This document shows, in pieces, positions 35,098 to 44,676 of a stretch of DNA of 64,000 nt (position 1 is the first letter of the stretch; each line of letters begins with the position of its first letter). The notes under the pieces are model-generated. The model was not told where the DNA came from. It saw only the letters and a list, made by a program, of their open reading frames with translations, and ran no database searches. Made by a program: the position numbers and the translations under genes. Source of the stretch: Eremophila alpestris peregrina (Eukaryota > Chordata > Aves > Passeriformes > Alaudidae); contig WMCF01000112.1 in assembly GCA_009792885.1 (NCBI GenBank), positions 1,157,822 through 1,221,821 on the forward strand, given 5' to 3'.

Positions 35098-38000
35098 GCG
35101 AGTGCGGGACGGGGCTGCAGCCCGCGGGGAGCGGGGCGGATCGCACACTGCCAGCCCGCGGGGAGCGGGGCGGACCGCACACTGCCAGCCCGCGGGGAGC
35201 CGGGCGGATCGCACACTGCCAGCCCGCGGGGAGCCGGGCGGATCGCACACNNNNNNNNNNNNNNNNNNNNNNNNNNNNNNNNNNNNNNNNNNNNNNNNNN
35301 NNNNNNNNNNNNNNNNNNNNNNNNNNNNNNNNNNNNNNNNNNNNNNNNNNNNNNNNNNNNNNNNNNNNNNNNNNNNNNNNNNNNNNNNNNNNNNNNNNNN
35401 NNNNNNNNNNNNNNNNNNNNNNNNNNNNNNNNNNNNNNNNNNNNNNNNNNNNNNNNNNNNNNNNNNNNNNNNNNNNNNNNNNNNNNNNNNNNNNNNNNNN
35501 NNNNNNNNNNNNNNNNNNNNNNNNNNNNNNNNNNNNNNNNNNNNNNNNNNNNNNNNNNNNNNNNNNNNNNNNNNNNNNNNNNNNNNNNNNNNNNNNNNNN
35601 NNNNNNNNNNNNNNNNNNNNNNNNNNNNNNNNNNNNNNNNNNNNNNNNNNNNNNNNNNNNNNNNNNNNNNNNNNNNNNNNNNNNNNNNNNNNNNNNNNNN
35701 NNNNNNNNNNNNNNNNNNNNNNNNNNNNNNNNNNNNNNNNNNNNNNNNNNNNNNNNNNNNNNNNNNNNNNNNNNNNNNNNNNNNNNNNNNNNNNNNNNTT
35801 CCCTTCCCTTCCCTTCCCTTCCCTTCCCTTCCCTTCCCTTCCCTTCCTTTTTGTTGTCTTCCCGGTGGTGTTGTGTTGCACTCAGGCTGTGGGGAGCTGC
35901 TAAACCGGCGTTTGGAAATCACAGCCTGTTTGCACTGTGCACGTATCTCGATGTCAAATGAAGAGATTGTTACTAATGGTGAAATCCTGCCGTGGTGGCA
36001 GAACCTTGGGAGGGCTTTTTCACACTGCTGTGTGCAGTGGAGCTGTGTCTGTGACATACACGTATCGAGCACATCCCTCGAGTACCTGATTTGGTTCACT
36101 GTGAGGTTACGATGCAGCGATGGACTCTTGCTTTAGTCCTTTATTCTTAATGGTCTTTACTTCACTGATGCCACTGATAGCGTCCTGTAGTGCTCAGACA
36201 GCTCAGAGTCCCTTCCAAGTGGTCTCCAGCAAACCATATTCATCTTGTGTTGTGCTAAGAGTCAAGACTCCCAGACATCTGCTGAAGATCAGTGAGATGA
36301 GGAAACAAACCTGAAAGGGCAGTATTTGACTTGCTCTCTAGCCAGGCCCTGTGCCAGGTGTTTGCAGTATTTGAGGTGTTTGGTCCTTTCTTTACATTTA
36401 ATGCAAAGAGTCAAATACCACTAAGTCAAACAAATGGCTTCATGTGATCTGAGGTGTACATTAATCATAGTGAGAAATGGGACTAGCATTTATCATGTGC
36501 TTGATGCTATGCTGCTGAAACTGTCATGCTTTAGGAGCTATTGTTTGCTATATTTTAACCTATTTAACATTTAAGACAGTTCTGCATTAAGCATAATGGG
36601 GAAATGATGAGTTACTGTCTTTTTGCTCGTTTGCAGTGATTGAAAAATATGACTATGTGTTCCCAGAGAATGGCCTGGTAGCATACAAAGATGGGAAATT
36701 CTTGAGCAAGCAGGTAAGTGGGAAATTTCCAATAGTGGGAAAAAGAAATTTTCTAAACAGGATTTTGATTTATGTGTACTGTGTAGTTCTCTGTAAGAGG
36801 ACAAAGGACCCTTTCAAAGACCAAAATTACTGCTGCTTTTGGATGTTAGTCCATTTAATGGATCATTCATTTGGCATGTAATGTTTAACATAAGTAATGG
36901 AGAGTAAACACTTAAAAGAGATACTGGCTGGATTTGCTGCCTTGACCAGTGGTTCCAGTTCACTGCAGGAACAAGCTCCATTGCTTCATGCTTGCCTATA
37001 GCAGACATTAAATGTTTCCTTTTGAAGCAGGTACAAGTAGGAATCATTAAAGGACAGCTTGGTGATATAAAGTGAACAAAAAGACAAATGAGAGCCTTTA
37101 GTTACTACCATGTGAGCATCAGCTGGTGTTACAGATTGAAGGCATGTTTGTTTCTGTGTGGTTTACCCATTCCTGATGACCCAATGTCTGTGTTTTCCAT
37201 GTGACTTGCTTTTAGAATCTCAGATTCTGGACGCTTGGTTGAATGGTGTTTGTTTTGTTAGAGCATTCAGGGCCACCTGGGCGAGGACATCCTTCAAGAT
37301 GTCATCAACTACTGCCTGAGTTACATTGCAAAGATCAAACTTCCCAAGAAGAGGTATGTGCACACAGACATCTCAGTGTGGCCATGTTCTCCTTGGGGAG
37401 AGAAAGCTCAGCTCAGGGTGCTCAGCAGAAAAATTAGTAATTTCTGCTTGTGTGTGTGAAACAGAGCTCCCTCCATCCATGCGTACAAAGGCAAGTTCCC
37501 AGCTGCAGCACAGGGTTTAAAACACTGGTTCAGCACTTCTGTGTCAGAGGGAAGGAGATTCAGTTTTGAAAGGAGCATTCCCTTGCCATGTTTGGAATTC
37601 AGCAGTGTTTTCCAGAGATGAGAACTGCAGGCAGACCAGCTCTGTGTGATGTGTGAGGTGCTCCAGACAATGAAATGCTCTGTGTGAGGCAGGGCAGAAC
37701 TCTGCCCACATTGCTGGAACTTTGCACCCAAAACTGACAGCCTGGCCTGTCAGGCTCTGAGGTGGATGGGATGCTCCAGTCACCCTTGTTAAACCACAGC
37801 ATACTTTTAAAAGTCAGTAAGGATTATGTTGAGGTTGCCAGATTCAAAATCCAAAAGACTTACTGGTGCCAGAGGTATCTGCATGTTTGGGGTTTATGCA
37901 TACAATAAAACAGCTGATTCCTACTGCCTTTAGAATTAAATGGAAATTTATTGTGATACTGAGTGTTTTGAGCAGTTTTCTCATCCATTTCGTGTCTTGT

Positions 38001-40986
38001 TAATCAATTCCCTTGCAGAGGCACTTTCATTGAGTTCAGAAATGGGATGTTAAATGTGTCCCCCATTGGAAGGAACTGCACCCAGGAAGAACGACTTGAG
38101 TTCTATGAACTTGATAAAGTGAGTCCCAACTCCTGAAAAATACCCAGCTCTCCTGGAGGAGGCACTTATGGCCAGGTTGTGATTTTTTAAAAACTTACCT
38201 AATTCGTGCATTATTTTTTTTTTTAGTTTTAATCCTTTCCATGTGGTTTAACTGATTTCCTCATTCACACCTCAGGCAATAGAAAGTGGTTTTTTGTTGG
38301 AATAGCAAAGATTACTTGCAGAAGGGTCTGGCTCATGTTTTTAATCCAATATCCAGGGTACTGAACATCCTGCTTCTATACATGAGGTTTCTATAAAAGC
38401 CCTGTCCTAGGTAAAACCATTCTTTCTTGGTGCCCTGTAGAGTGTAACCATGCTGGGTCAATTGAAGTCAGTAAAACCATTCTCTTTTAGAGGTGTTTTT
38501 GGGTTATCTTTTAATTGGTAAATCAACACACCATGTAACTGATGGTTGATTTTGTTTTCTTTTTTTCTTAACAGAAGGAGCATATAAGAGAGAAATTTGT
38601 AGCTGATCTACAAAGGGAATTTGCAGGCAAAGGCCTCACATTTTCTATAGGTAATACTTTAAAAGAATGTCATTTAAAACATGAATTAATTTAAATTTCA
38701 TTTAAGTCATACTCTCTTATGGCTGTGACATGCCATCTCATTTGTGTGACAGCTCTCTCTGGGGGTGGTTGAAGGCAAGACTGAGCCTCTTTTTCCTCTC
38801 AGGCTTTTATTGGGACATTTTAATTGAAATCCATCAACAAAGAGAACTTCATTTCTTGTCATCAGTTCATTGTCCTTTAATGTCAGTTGTGTGACTGATT
38901 CTGCTCATTTTGGAGCATATTAGATGCTTCAGATTAGTCAGAGTTGTTTCTGTGAATCAGTTTTGATCAGAACTACTCCCTCAGTGCTGTTCCAGTTGCC
39001 CTTGGTTCCTCAGCTGTACCTGCATTGTGTGGGAGGAAGGAAAGAATCTAAAAGCAAGTACAAGCTTAAGGAAAAAATTTTAATAAGGGGGAATTAATTT
39101 TTGATGCATTTTTTTCATTTTTACCCTCTCTCCTATTATATTACCACACTCCTGCATTTTATTGTTTTTCAGAATTGCAAAGTGTGGTTGTTATTAGTGC
39201 CAAAGCACTAAGGCAAAAGTGACCTGCAGTGCAGCTCCTCTCTCCTTTATGTTGTAAATATCTTTTGGACACCTGCTTCAGCTGGGAATCATGCTCTTAG
39301 GTACTGGTGAAGGCCAAGGGCTCAGATTTGGAACAGCTGTTGTCCTGTTAGGGTGTGCTGAAATGGCTGGTTTCTTCCCTTTCCTATTCTGAAAGCCTTA
39401 GAAAGTCTTTGCTTATGATTTCCTGGCTGTACATGTATCAGTGGCTGTGTTCATGTGTCCTTTCCTTCTAAAAGTAAAGAGGATAAATGTAATTCTTTTT
39501 AAAAGGTTCATTTGGATAGCAGTGAATATTTGTGAACATGCTCAGACTTTGTGGAATGGATAAATAATCTCTGAATCACAGCTGTAATAACTGATACCCT
39601 ATAAAACACTGTCTGTACTTGCAGGACTTAACTCCAGGGTCTCACAACATTTCTGTCTCTTCTGCAAAGCTCCCTCTGCCTAAAATCTTACCCAGTTTGG
39701 GGTTTTTTCACTTCCTCTCCCTTCAGAAATAGGTTCTGAAAGTGAAACAAGTCTTGGTTGCTCTCTCCTAGGAGGGCAGATCAGCATTGATGTGTTCCCA
39801 GATGGCTGGGATAAGAGGTACTGCTTAGGAATTGTTGCCAAGGATGGATACAAGACTATTTATTTCTTTGGAGACAAGACCATGCCAGTGAGTACATCGT
39901 TTGATATATTAATTTGAGAGCTGCTGTAATTAAACCTCAAGAACTGTAGGTTGTAACCTTGTAACCTTAATCCTGACAAGAGCTGAAGTCAGGATATAAA
40001 CTTGTGTCCATGTTTACCTGACTGCAGCTGGGAAGTTTTCCTTTTGTTTCCTGAGGTGAACACAGGGCTCTTGCCTTAACAGAGGTTGTTTTAAAATGGG
40101 ACTTCTGTAATTCTGTTAAACCTAGGTGACATGTGTGAAACTGATTGTCCTGCTTGGTCGATGTAGGTTGATTCTTCTTGTTGGCTGGTGTTTATTAAAC
40201 ATATTTATTTCCTGGCCTATTTAACACTTTGCTCACTAGTCTGTCTCCACCCTGGGGAAACTGAACAGAGTCCTTTGTCCCTCATCATGGAGCAGAGCTC
40301 TGCAGGGCAATTCAGAGCCTTCTAAAAATCCTGAACAGAGACTTGACAAGAGCTTGAGAGGGCACTGGTGAGCAAAGGACTTGCTTGAAATTAAAGGTCT
40401 GAATAGGCCAAGGGACAGTGTCAGGCTAAGTTTTATAAGAAAAGGCTTAGTTTTATAAGAACTCACATTTATAAAACTCTTAAGTTACACAGGACTTTAA
40501 AATTTATAAAGGTGAAGTTTTATAAGAAAAAGACACGCTTGAAATTTAAGTTTTTTTCCCTCAATATCAGCTACAGAAGTCCTCAGCTGTCCCTCTGGCC
40601 CAGAGCTCAAGGACAGTTCATTTTCAACCCTCTGAGTGGCAGTGCAGCATTGCCAGAGAGGTGAAGTCTTAAGAGCTGATGCTGACCCTGTGAAAGCAGT
40701 GTGACAAACTGAAATTTGGGGATGAAGCTATGGATTTTGGGGACCTGTGCTCACACAGGTGCTGGTGTTCACTGAGCCTCATCACTGCAGGCCCTTGGAA
40801 AAAGTCCATGTTTACCTTCATGTGTCCTTTTTTGTGACTATGTTTTATGATAAATAAAATTAAACCCTCTTCTGCTTCCAGGGAGGGAATGACTATGAAA
40901 TTTTCACAGACTCCAGAACAGAAGGCCACAGTGTCACATCCCCACAGGATACAAGAAAAATCTGTGAAGAGCTGTTTTTTAAATGA
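35032..40986 (+). CDS. PMM2: Phosphomannomutase 2 (eight coding exons, exon 2 hidden in gap)
   Basis: PMM2 is a cytosolic HAD-superfamily enzyme that turns mannose-6-phosphate into mannose-1-phosphate for GDP-mannose and N-glycosylation. Visible exons: 35032-35097, 36637-36713, 37262-37353, 38019-38118, 38575-38650, 39772-39887 and 40882-40986. Their sizes match human exons 1 and 3-7; exon 8 is three bases longer, giving 247 residues if exon 2 has the human 112 nt. The catalytic DVDGT places Asp12 and Asp14 at the human positions; Phe119, Arg123, Arg134, Arg141 and Asp188 are also conserved. Exon 2 (residues 23-59) is not found between 35098 and 36636 and should be in the N gap, because exon 3 needs exactly that phase. 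Exon 1 ends CAG followed by GCGAGT, a GC donor. The start was chosen by homology; the frame is open upstream to 34780. Confidence 0.94.
35116..35250. repeat. 34-bp GC-rich minisatellite
   Basis: Four visible units starting at 35116, 35150, 35184 and 35218, each built on GCCAGCCCGCGGGGAGC plus GGGCGGATCGCACACT with one or two changes. The array runs into the gap, so its true length is unknown. Confidence 0.92.
35251..35798. other. assembly gap (548 N)
   Basis: Unresolved bases flanked by a minisatellite on the left and a CCCTT repeat on the right, which probably caused the assembly to fail. PMM2 coding exon 2 is expected inside. Confidence 0.98.
35799..35850. repeat. (CCCTT)n microsatellite
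   Basis: About ten TTCCC units right after the gap (GGGAA on the minus strand), decaying into CCTTTTTG. Its left end is cut by the gap. Confidence 0.93.
36637..36713 (+). CDS. PMM2: PMM2 coding exon 3
   Basis: Completes Val60 and encodes residues to 85, with the conserved EKYDYVFPENGLVAYKDGK segment. 77 nt as in human; entry phase 1 requires an unseen exon before it. Confidence 0.95.
37262..37353 (+). CDS. PMM2: PMM2 coding exon 4
   Basis: Encodes residues 86-115 plus two bases, including HLGEDILQDVINYCLSYIAK and the KIKLPKKR basic stretch. 92 nt as in human. Confidence 0.95.
38019..38118 (+). CDS. PMM2: PMM2 coding exon 5 (substrate arginines)
   Basis: Encodes residues 116-149, starting GTFIEFRNGMLNVSPIGRN. 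Arg123, Arg134 and Arg141 line the substrate site in human PMM2. Phe119 and Arg141 are the positions most often altered in human PMM2-CDG. Both are wild type here. 100 nt as in human. Confidence 0.96.
38575..38650 (+). CDS. PMM2: PMM2 coding exon 6
   Basis: Encodes residues 150-174 plus one base, REKFVADLQREFAGKGLTFS being the recognisable core. 76 nt as in human. Confidence 0.95.
39772..39887 (+). CDS. PMM2: PMM2 coding exon 7
   Basis: Encodes residues 175-213: GGQISIDVFPDGWDKRYCLG then DGYKTIYFFGDKTMP. Asp188 and the GDKT motif belong to the HAD core that binds magnesium. 116 nt as in human. Confidence 0.96.
40428..40532. repeat. cluster of AGTTTTATAAGAA repeats with an inverted copy
   Basis: Direct copies near 40428, 40448 and 40513 and an inverted TTTATAAAACT near 40468, in the last PMM2 intron. 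Could fold into small hairpins; no function known. Confidence 0.6.
40882..40986 (+). CDS. PMM2: PMM2 coding exon 8 (C-terminus)
   Basis: Encodes residues 214-247, GGNDYEIFTDSRTEGHSV through ICEELFFK and TGA. It has one more codon than human, and the tail differs. Confidence 0.94.
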   Translation, partial: GGNDYEIFTDSRTEGHSVTSPQDTRKICEELFFK

Positions 40987-41941
40987 AAGACTTTGAGAAT
41001 TCACACTTCCGAGATGGTTAAAACAGCAAAATAACTTCAAACATCCTCTTCATACTGTGTTGGTTTTTTATAATTGGTCATGGATATCAGGTGTTTTGCA
41101 GGTCAGTCATTAGTGGAGGGAAATGTTTTAATTGAAGACCCCTTGCTGACTGGGGTAGCACAGCAGAGCTCATTCAGCACCATCCTTTCACCAATCACAT
41201 AAATTGTTTTCTTTTTGCTTGCTTGTGGGGTTTGGGTTGGGTTATATTTGGGGTTGGTGTTTAAGATACCTGTAAACTTCCTTAACTAATTAATTACAAT
41301 TTAGGGAGGGAAGGGGAGGCATTATCTGCCTCTAGTTGATTCATGCTCTCAAAATTGACCTGCAAGGCTTAATCCCTAGGGTTTTTTTAAGTTGAGTCTG
41401 TCTTTTAAAAGATGTTGTTTTTTAAAAATACTTACCCTCTGCTATATGATTTAACATGAATTATAAGACAGTTGGGATTTTCTTGTCTAAAACTGGAAGA
41501 TGAGCAGAAGGGAAAGGTTTTATTTCTTCCTGGGGTTGGGAAGATGGCACTGAAGCAGAAGTCCCTGACTGCCATCCCTGGGAATGCTGGACCAGCTGGT
41601 GCCAAAGTTCATCCTCAGGATGGATGTGGTGCCAAGGCACAAGTCAGGTCATGGTACCTACAACTCCTTGCAGATCAACTCTAAAAAATCATCTGTAAAA
41701 ATTAATTAAAATAACTTCAGTACATTAGCAAAATCTATTTCTGTCACTTCCTGATCGTTTGCTGAGATTCCTGGTTAAGGCATTAAGGGTAGGTGAGATT
41801 TTTCATCTCACAAAAATGACCTAAATTATGTTTCTATTAAAATTCAAGTCAATGCTGACACTGTGTAACTGTTAGTATTACTTTCTCATCTGGCATTAGG
41901 AAAGTAATCTTGAGTATAAACGGTTTGATTAAGTAAAGGAG

Positions 41942-41947
41942 AATAAA
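41942..41947 (+). promoter_or_regulatory. PMM2 polyadenylation signal 1
   Basis: AATAAA about 0.95 kb after the stop, followed by a T-rich stretch. Confidence 0.55.
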
Positions 41948-41995
41948 ATCTGATTTTATCATGAAAAAATACTGTTTCCATTTGTCATTTTGGTA

Positions 41996-42001
41996 AATAA
42001 A
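41996..42001 (+). promoter_or_regulatory. PMM2 polyadenylation signal 2
   Basis: AATAAA 54 bases after the first signal, followed by a TG-rich stretch (TGTTGCATGCTGCCTGTCTG). Confidence 0.6.
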
Positions 42002-42339
42002 ATACTTGAAGCAGACCTGTTGCATGCTGCCTGTCTGTACAAAGAAATGAGTAATTTGAATCTTTGTGTACCACCCAAAATCCCTAAAAGAGCTAAAAAA
42101 TAGGAAGGGGAGCTGCAGTGCATCTCATGCACCAAACCTGTTTAGCACACTTCTTCCTTAGCTAATTCCTGTTTTAATGGGAGCTGACTTAGGCCCAGAA
42201 CCATCCCTGGTGTGGGAATGCTCTCCAAGGACAGACATGTAAAGAGCTGCTGTGCTGTGTGTGCTCCATAGCCTCTGCCTGATGGTGATTTTAGGGCTGG
42301 TTGCTCTATTGGCAGAAAGTTACCAGTGCAAAAAGCCCT

Positions 42340-42674
42340 GTGCAGGACAAAGCCAGGTTTGTTTTCAGCCCCAAACACAACATTTCTGGCTGCTTTGTCC
42401 TGGGAGCCTCCTCTAACATGTCCTGACCTTACTCTTCCCCAGTTGTTCTGGTCAGTGTGCTGCAGTCAGTGGATGTGAAAACATCTCCTGAAATCAAACT
42501 TTTAAATGTCACCACATGGGTGCATGTGCAGGCACCTGCATTCTCCTCTAAAGCTGATCCTCTCCAGCAGCAGCTACCCAGGGAGCAGACTGGAAACATT
42601 AAAGCACTGAAATGGTTGCATTTATTGTAAAGAAAGCAGGGGGTGATACTCCAACAAGCTGCACAGTGATAAAC
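42340..42674. repeat. left copy of an artefactual 335-bp duplication
   Basis: Starts GTGCAGGACAAAGCCAGG and ends CAGTGATAAAC directly against the adapter. It matches 42713-43051 except for scattered differences (for example TCCCCAG/TTCCCAG, CCAGGGA/CAAGGGA), as expected for two alleles or noisy contig ends. Confidence 0.93.
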
Positions 42675-42712
42675 CTGTCTCTTATACACATCTAGATGTG
42701 TATAAGAGACAG
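42675..42712. other. Nextera mate-pair junction adapter (contaminant)
   Basis: The 19-base Tn5 mosaic end CTGTCTCTTATACACATCT is followed at once by its reverse complement, a 38-base palindrome. This is the synthetic junction adapter of Nextera mate-pair libraries, not bird DNA. Confidence 0.98.
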
Positions 42713-43051
42713 GTGCAGGACAAAGCCAGGTTTGTTTTCAGCCCCAAACACAACATTTCTGGCTGCTTTGTCCTGGGAGCCTCCTCTAACATGTCCTGGC
42801 CTTACTCTTTCCCAGTTGTTCTGGTAACTGCAGTCAGTGGATGTGAAAACATCTCCTGAAATCAAACTTTTAAATGTCACCACATGGGTGCATGTGCAGG
42901 CACCTGCATTCTCCTCTCCTCTCCTCTAAAGCTGATCCTCTCCAGCAGCAGCTACCAAGGGAGCAGACTGGAAACATTAAAGCACTGAAATGGTTGCATT
43001 TATTGTAAAGAAAGCAGGGGTGATACTCCAACAAGCTGCACAGTGAAAAAC
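42713..43051. repeat. right copy of the artefactual duplication
   Basis: Restarts at GTGCAGGACAAAGCC right after the adapter and repeats the left copy, with an expanded CTCCT run near 42910 and an altered GGTAACTGCAG segment. It then continues into unique sequence, so it is probably the true path. Confidence 0.93.
42999..43004 (-). promoter_or_regulatory. candidate distal CARHSP1 polyadenylation signal
   Basis: TTTATT on the + strand (AATAAA on the minus strand). The duplicate copy has the same site near 42619. Would give a 3' UTR of about 1.5 kb. Confidence 0.4.
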
Positions 43052-44513
43052 CCACCACTACCAAGGCTTAGGGGTCACAGAAACAAAACCAAGCCCAAAC
43101 CCCACTACACCATGGTACAGCTAAGGGGAAACAAGGCAGCACAGCAGTTCTGACCCCACAGCCTGTGCTGTCACCACATCACACCTGGGAACAGATCTGC
43201 TGCTCTGAAAGGCTCAGGACAGGTCCTGACAGCAAGCAGCCCTTGGTGAAGCTCCAAATCACACACCTGAAGCTACACTGTTTCATACAACTAACAAGAG
43301 CTGTGCCTTTTTTTTATTATTTTTTATTTGCAAAGTCAATAAAAATCCACTGTTAGGAACATAACAGAGAAAAATGCTTCATTTGAAAAAAAAGAAAGAT
43401 GTGGAAGGCAAATAGGAACAAAACCAATTTAGTAGCACTACAACTACATGGAGTCTGGGGAAGGGTGGCCCTGTCACATCCTACCAAGCGAGTTTGCCAG
43501 GGAGACAGATGCAGAATGTACTTCACCAAGCCAGCTGAGCCTGCTGAGTAACTGCACAGTATTTAATGCACAGGCACCTGGCAGCACACACCTGCTGAGC
43601 AGCACTGCAGCTGAGCAGCACTGCAGCTGTGCCCAGTGGCACACCACAGCAGCCAGCTGTATTCAGTCTGGAAGGCAAATCCTCAGCCTTGTCAAAATTC
43701 AGCCAGAGGCTATGAAGTATCCACTACTCTACAGTTTTCTACTACTTACCTTGAAGCAAATTTAAATTTGGGATGGATTTTCTTTTTTTTTTTTTAATAC
43801 TGGCCTATAAAATCTGTTGCTAATCAACCATCAAGGCACCTAAGTAAATTCCCAAACAAGCCCAGCTTTAGCAGTACAACACAGTGTCCACACCTGTGCA
43901 GCCACACCCTTGGCAGTGGTGCACCTGATGGGCACTGGAGCACAACCACCTGCTGGAGATTTCCAGCCTGTGGCAGCTGCTCTGTTTGTGAACTTCCCTC
44001 CATGAGGAAAACAAATCAGCAATGAACACCTCTGTCTGTCCAGCCAAGGCATTCAGGCACTGTTATCAGCAATAAAGGTCCTGCAGCCCCCAAGAGCAGC
44101 CTGAGGGGACACAGGGCTCACACAACACCCAGGGCTCAGAGTTGTGCTTGACCACCTGCACTAGAAAAATCTCTCCTTGAAACCTCTCCCCCCTTCCCCT
44201 GGGCATTTCCTGGAATCAGTTCACAAGACAAAAGAAAACCCAAACCTCCCCTCCTCCACCAAGCACACAAACTAGGTCTCTTTAAATACATCTCTTGTAA
44301 ACACATCACGCTAGATTTTTTTTCATTAGCATTTGAATTGCCTTTTTTTTTTTTTTTTTTTAATCAGGCCAGCTGCAAAAAAAATGGTAGTTTTGGCCTG
44401 CTTCTGCTTAATTGACAATGCAGTATTTCCTCACACACACTGTTCTCCAGGCAGGTCCTGCAGCCAGCAGCTGAGCAGAGCCCACCGGCAGCAGCCACAT
44501 CCCAGGGGACACC
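43052..44513 (-). other. CARHSP1: CARHSP1 3' UTR (probable)
   Basis: Sequence after the CARHSP1 stop, reading leftwards. It has further minus-strand AATAAA candidates at 43328-43323 and 43318-43313 and long T-runs near 43790 and 44343. No other gene was recognised. Confidence 0.55.
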
Positions 44514-44676
44514 TCAGGAGCTGATGACGTGCCCCGACCACGTCTCGTGCTTGGTGCCAGGGGCCAGGTGGGTGATCACCACCTCCACTGCCTGCAGCTT
44601 CTCGTTCTTGGGAGGGATGGTGCACATCTTGTAGGTGACCTCGTCGCCTGCCACGGGCACGTACTCGCCTTCGATG
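44514..44676 (-). CDS. CARHSP1: CARHSP1 last coding exon
   Basis: Completes Asp99 and encodes residues 100-152: IEGEYVPVAGDEVTYKMC, then EVVITHLAPGTKHETWSG and HVISS, stop TGA at 44516-44514. The acceptor CTCCGCAG precedes it on the minus strand. Confidence 0.96.

Larger units (their letters stand above)
34540..35250. promoter_or_regulatory. CpG-rich bidirectional promoter of TMEM186 and PMM2
   Basis: The only strongly CpG-rich stretch around these genes, densest from about 34930 into the gap. The two start codons point away from each other (34955 minus, 35032 plus) with 76 bp between them. Both transcription starts must lie in or near this interval, so the 5' UTRs may overlap as antisense. 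No TATA box was seen. Confidence 0.75.
35098..36636 (+). other. PMM2: PMM2 intron 1 to exon 3 interval with assembly gap
   Basis: Contains a GC-rich 34-bp minisatellite, 548 unknown bases and a CCCTT tract. From 35858 to 36636 the sequence is readable and shows no match to PMM2 exon 2. Confidence 0.8.
36714..40881 (+). other. PMM2: PMM2 introns 3-7
   Basis: Five introns (36714-37261, 37354-38018, 38119-38574, 38651-39771, 39888-40881). The last has a cluster of AGTTTTATAAGAA repeats and an inverted copy at 40428-40532. No other exon or mobile element was recognised. Confidence 0.75.
40987..42020 (+). other. PMM2: PMM2 3' UTR
   Basis: About 1 kb of exon-free sequence ending near two close AATAAA signals. 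The exact end is estimated. Confidence 0.65.

Noticed and set aside
34838..36136. Long frames running through the N gap near PMM2
   Set aside because: They are only open because unknown bases cannot encode a stop. The visible parts are minisatellite and intron.
42429..42883. Minus-strand frames starting MYKRQ or ending LSLIHI
   Set aside because: These peptides are translations of the Nextera adapter, a known contaminant pattern.
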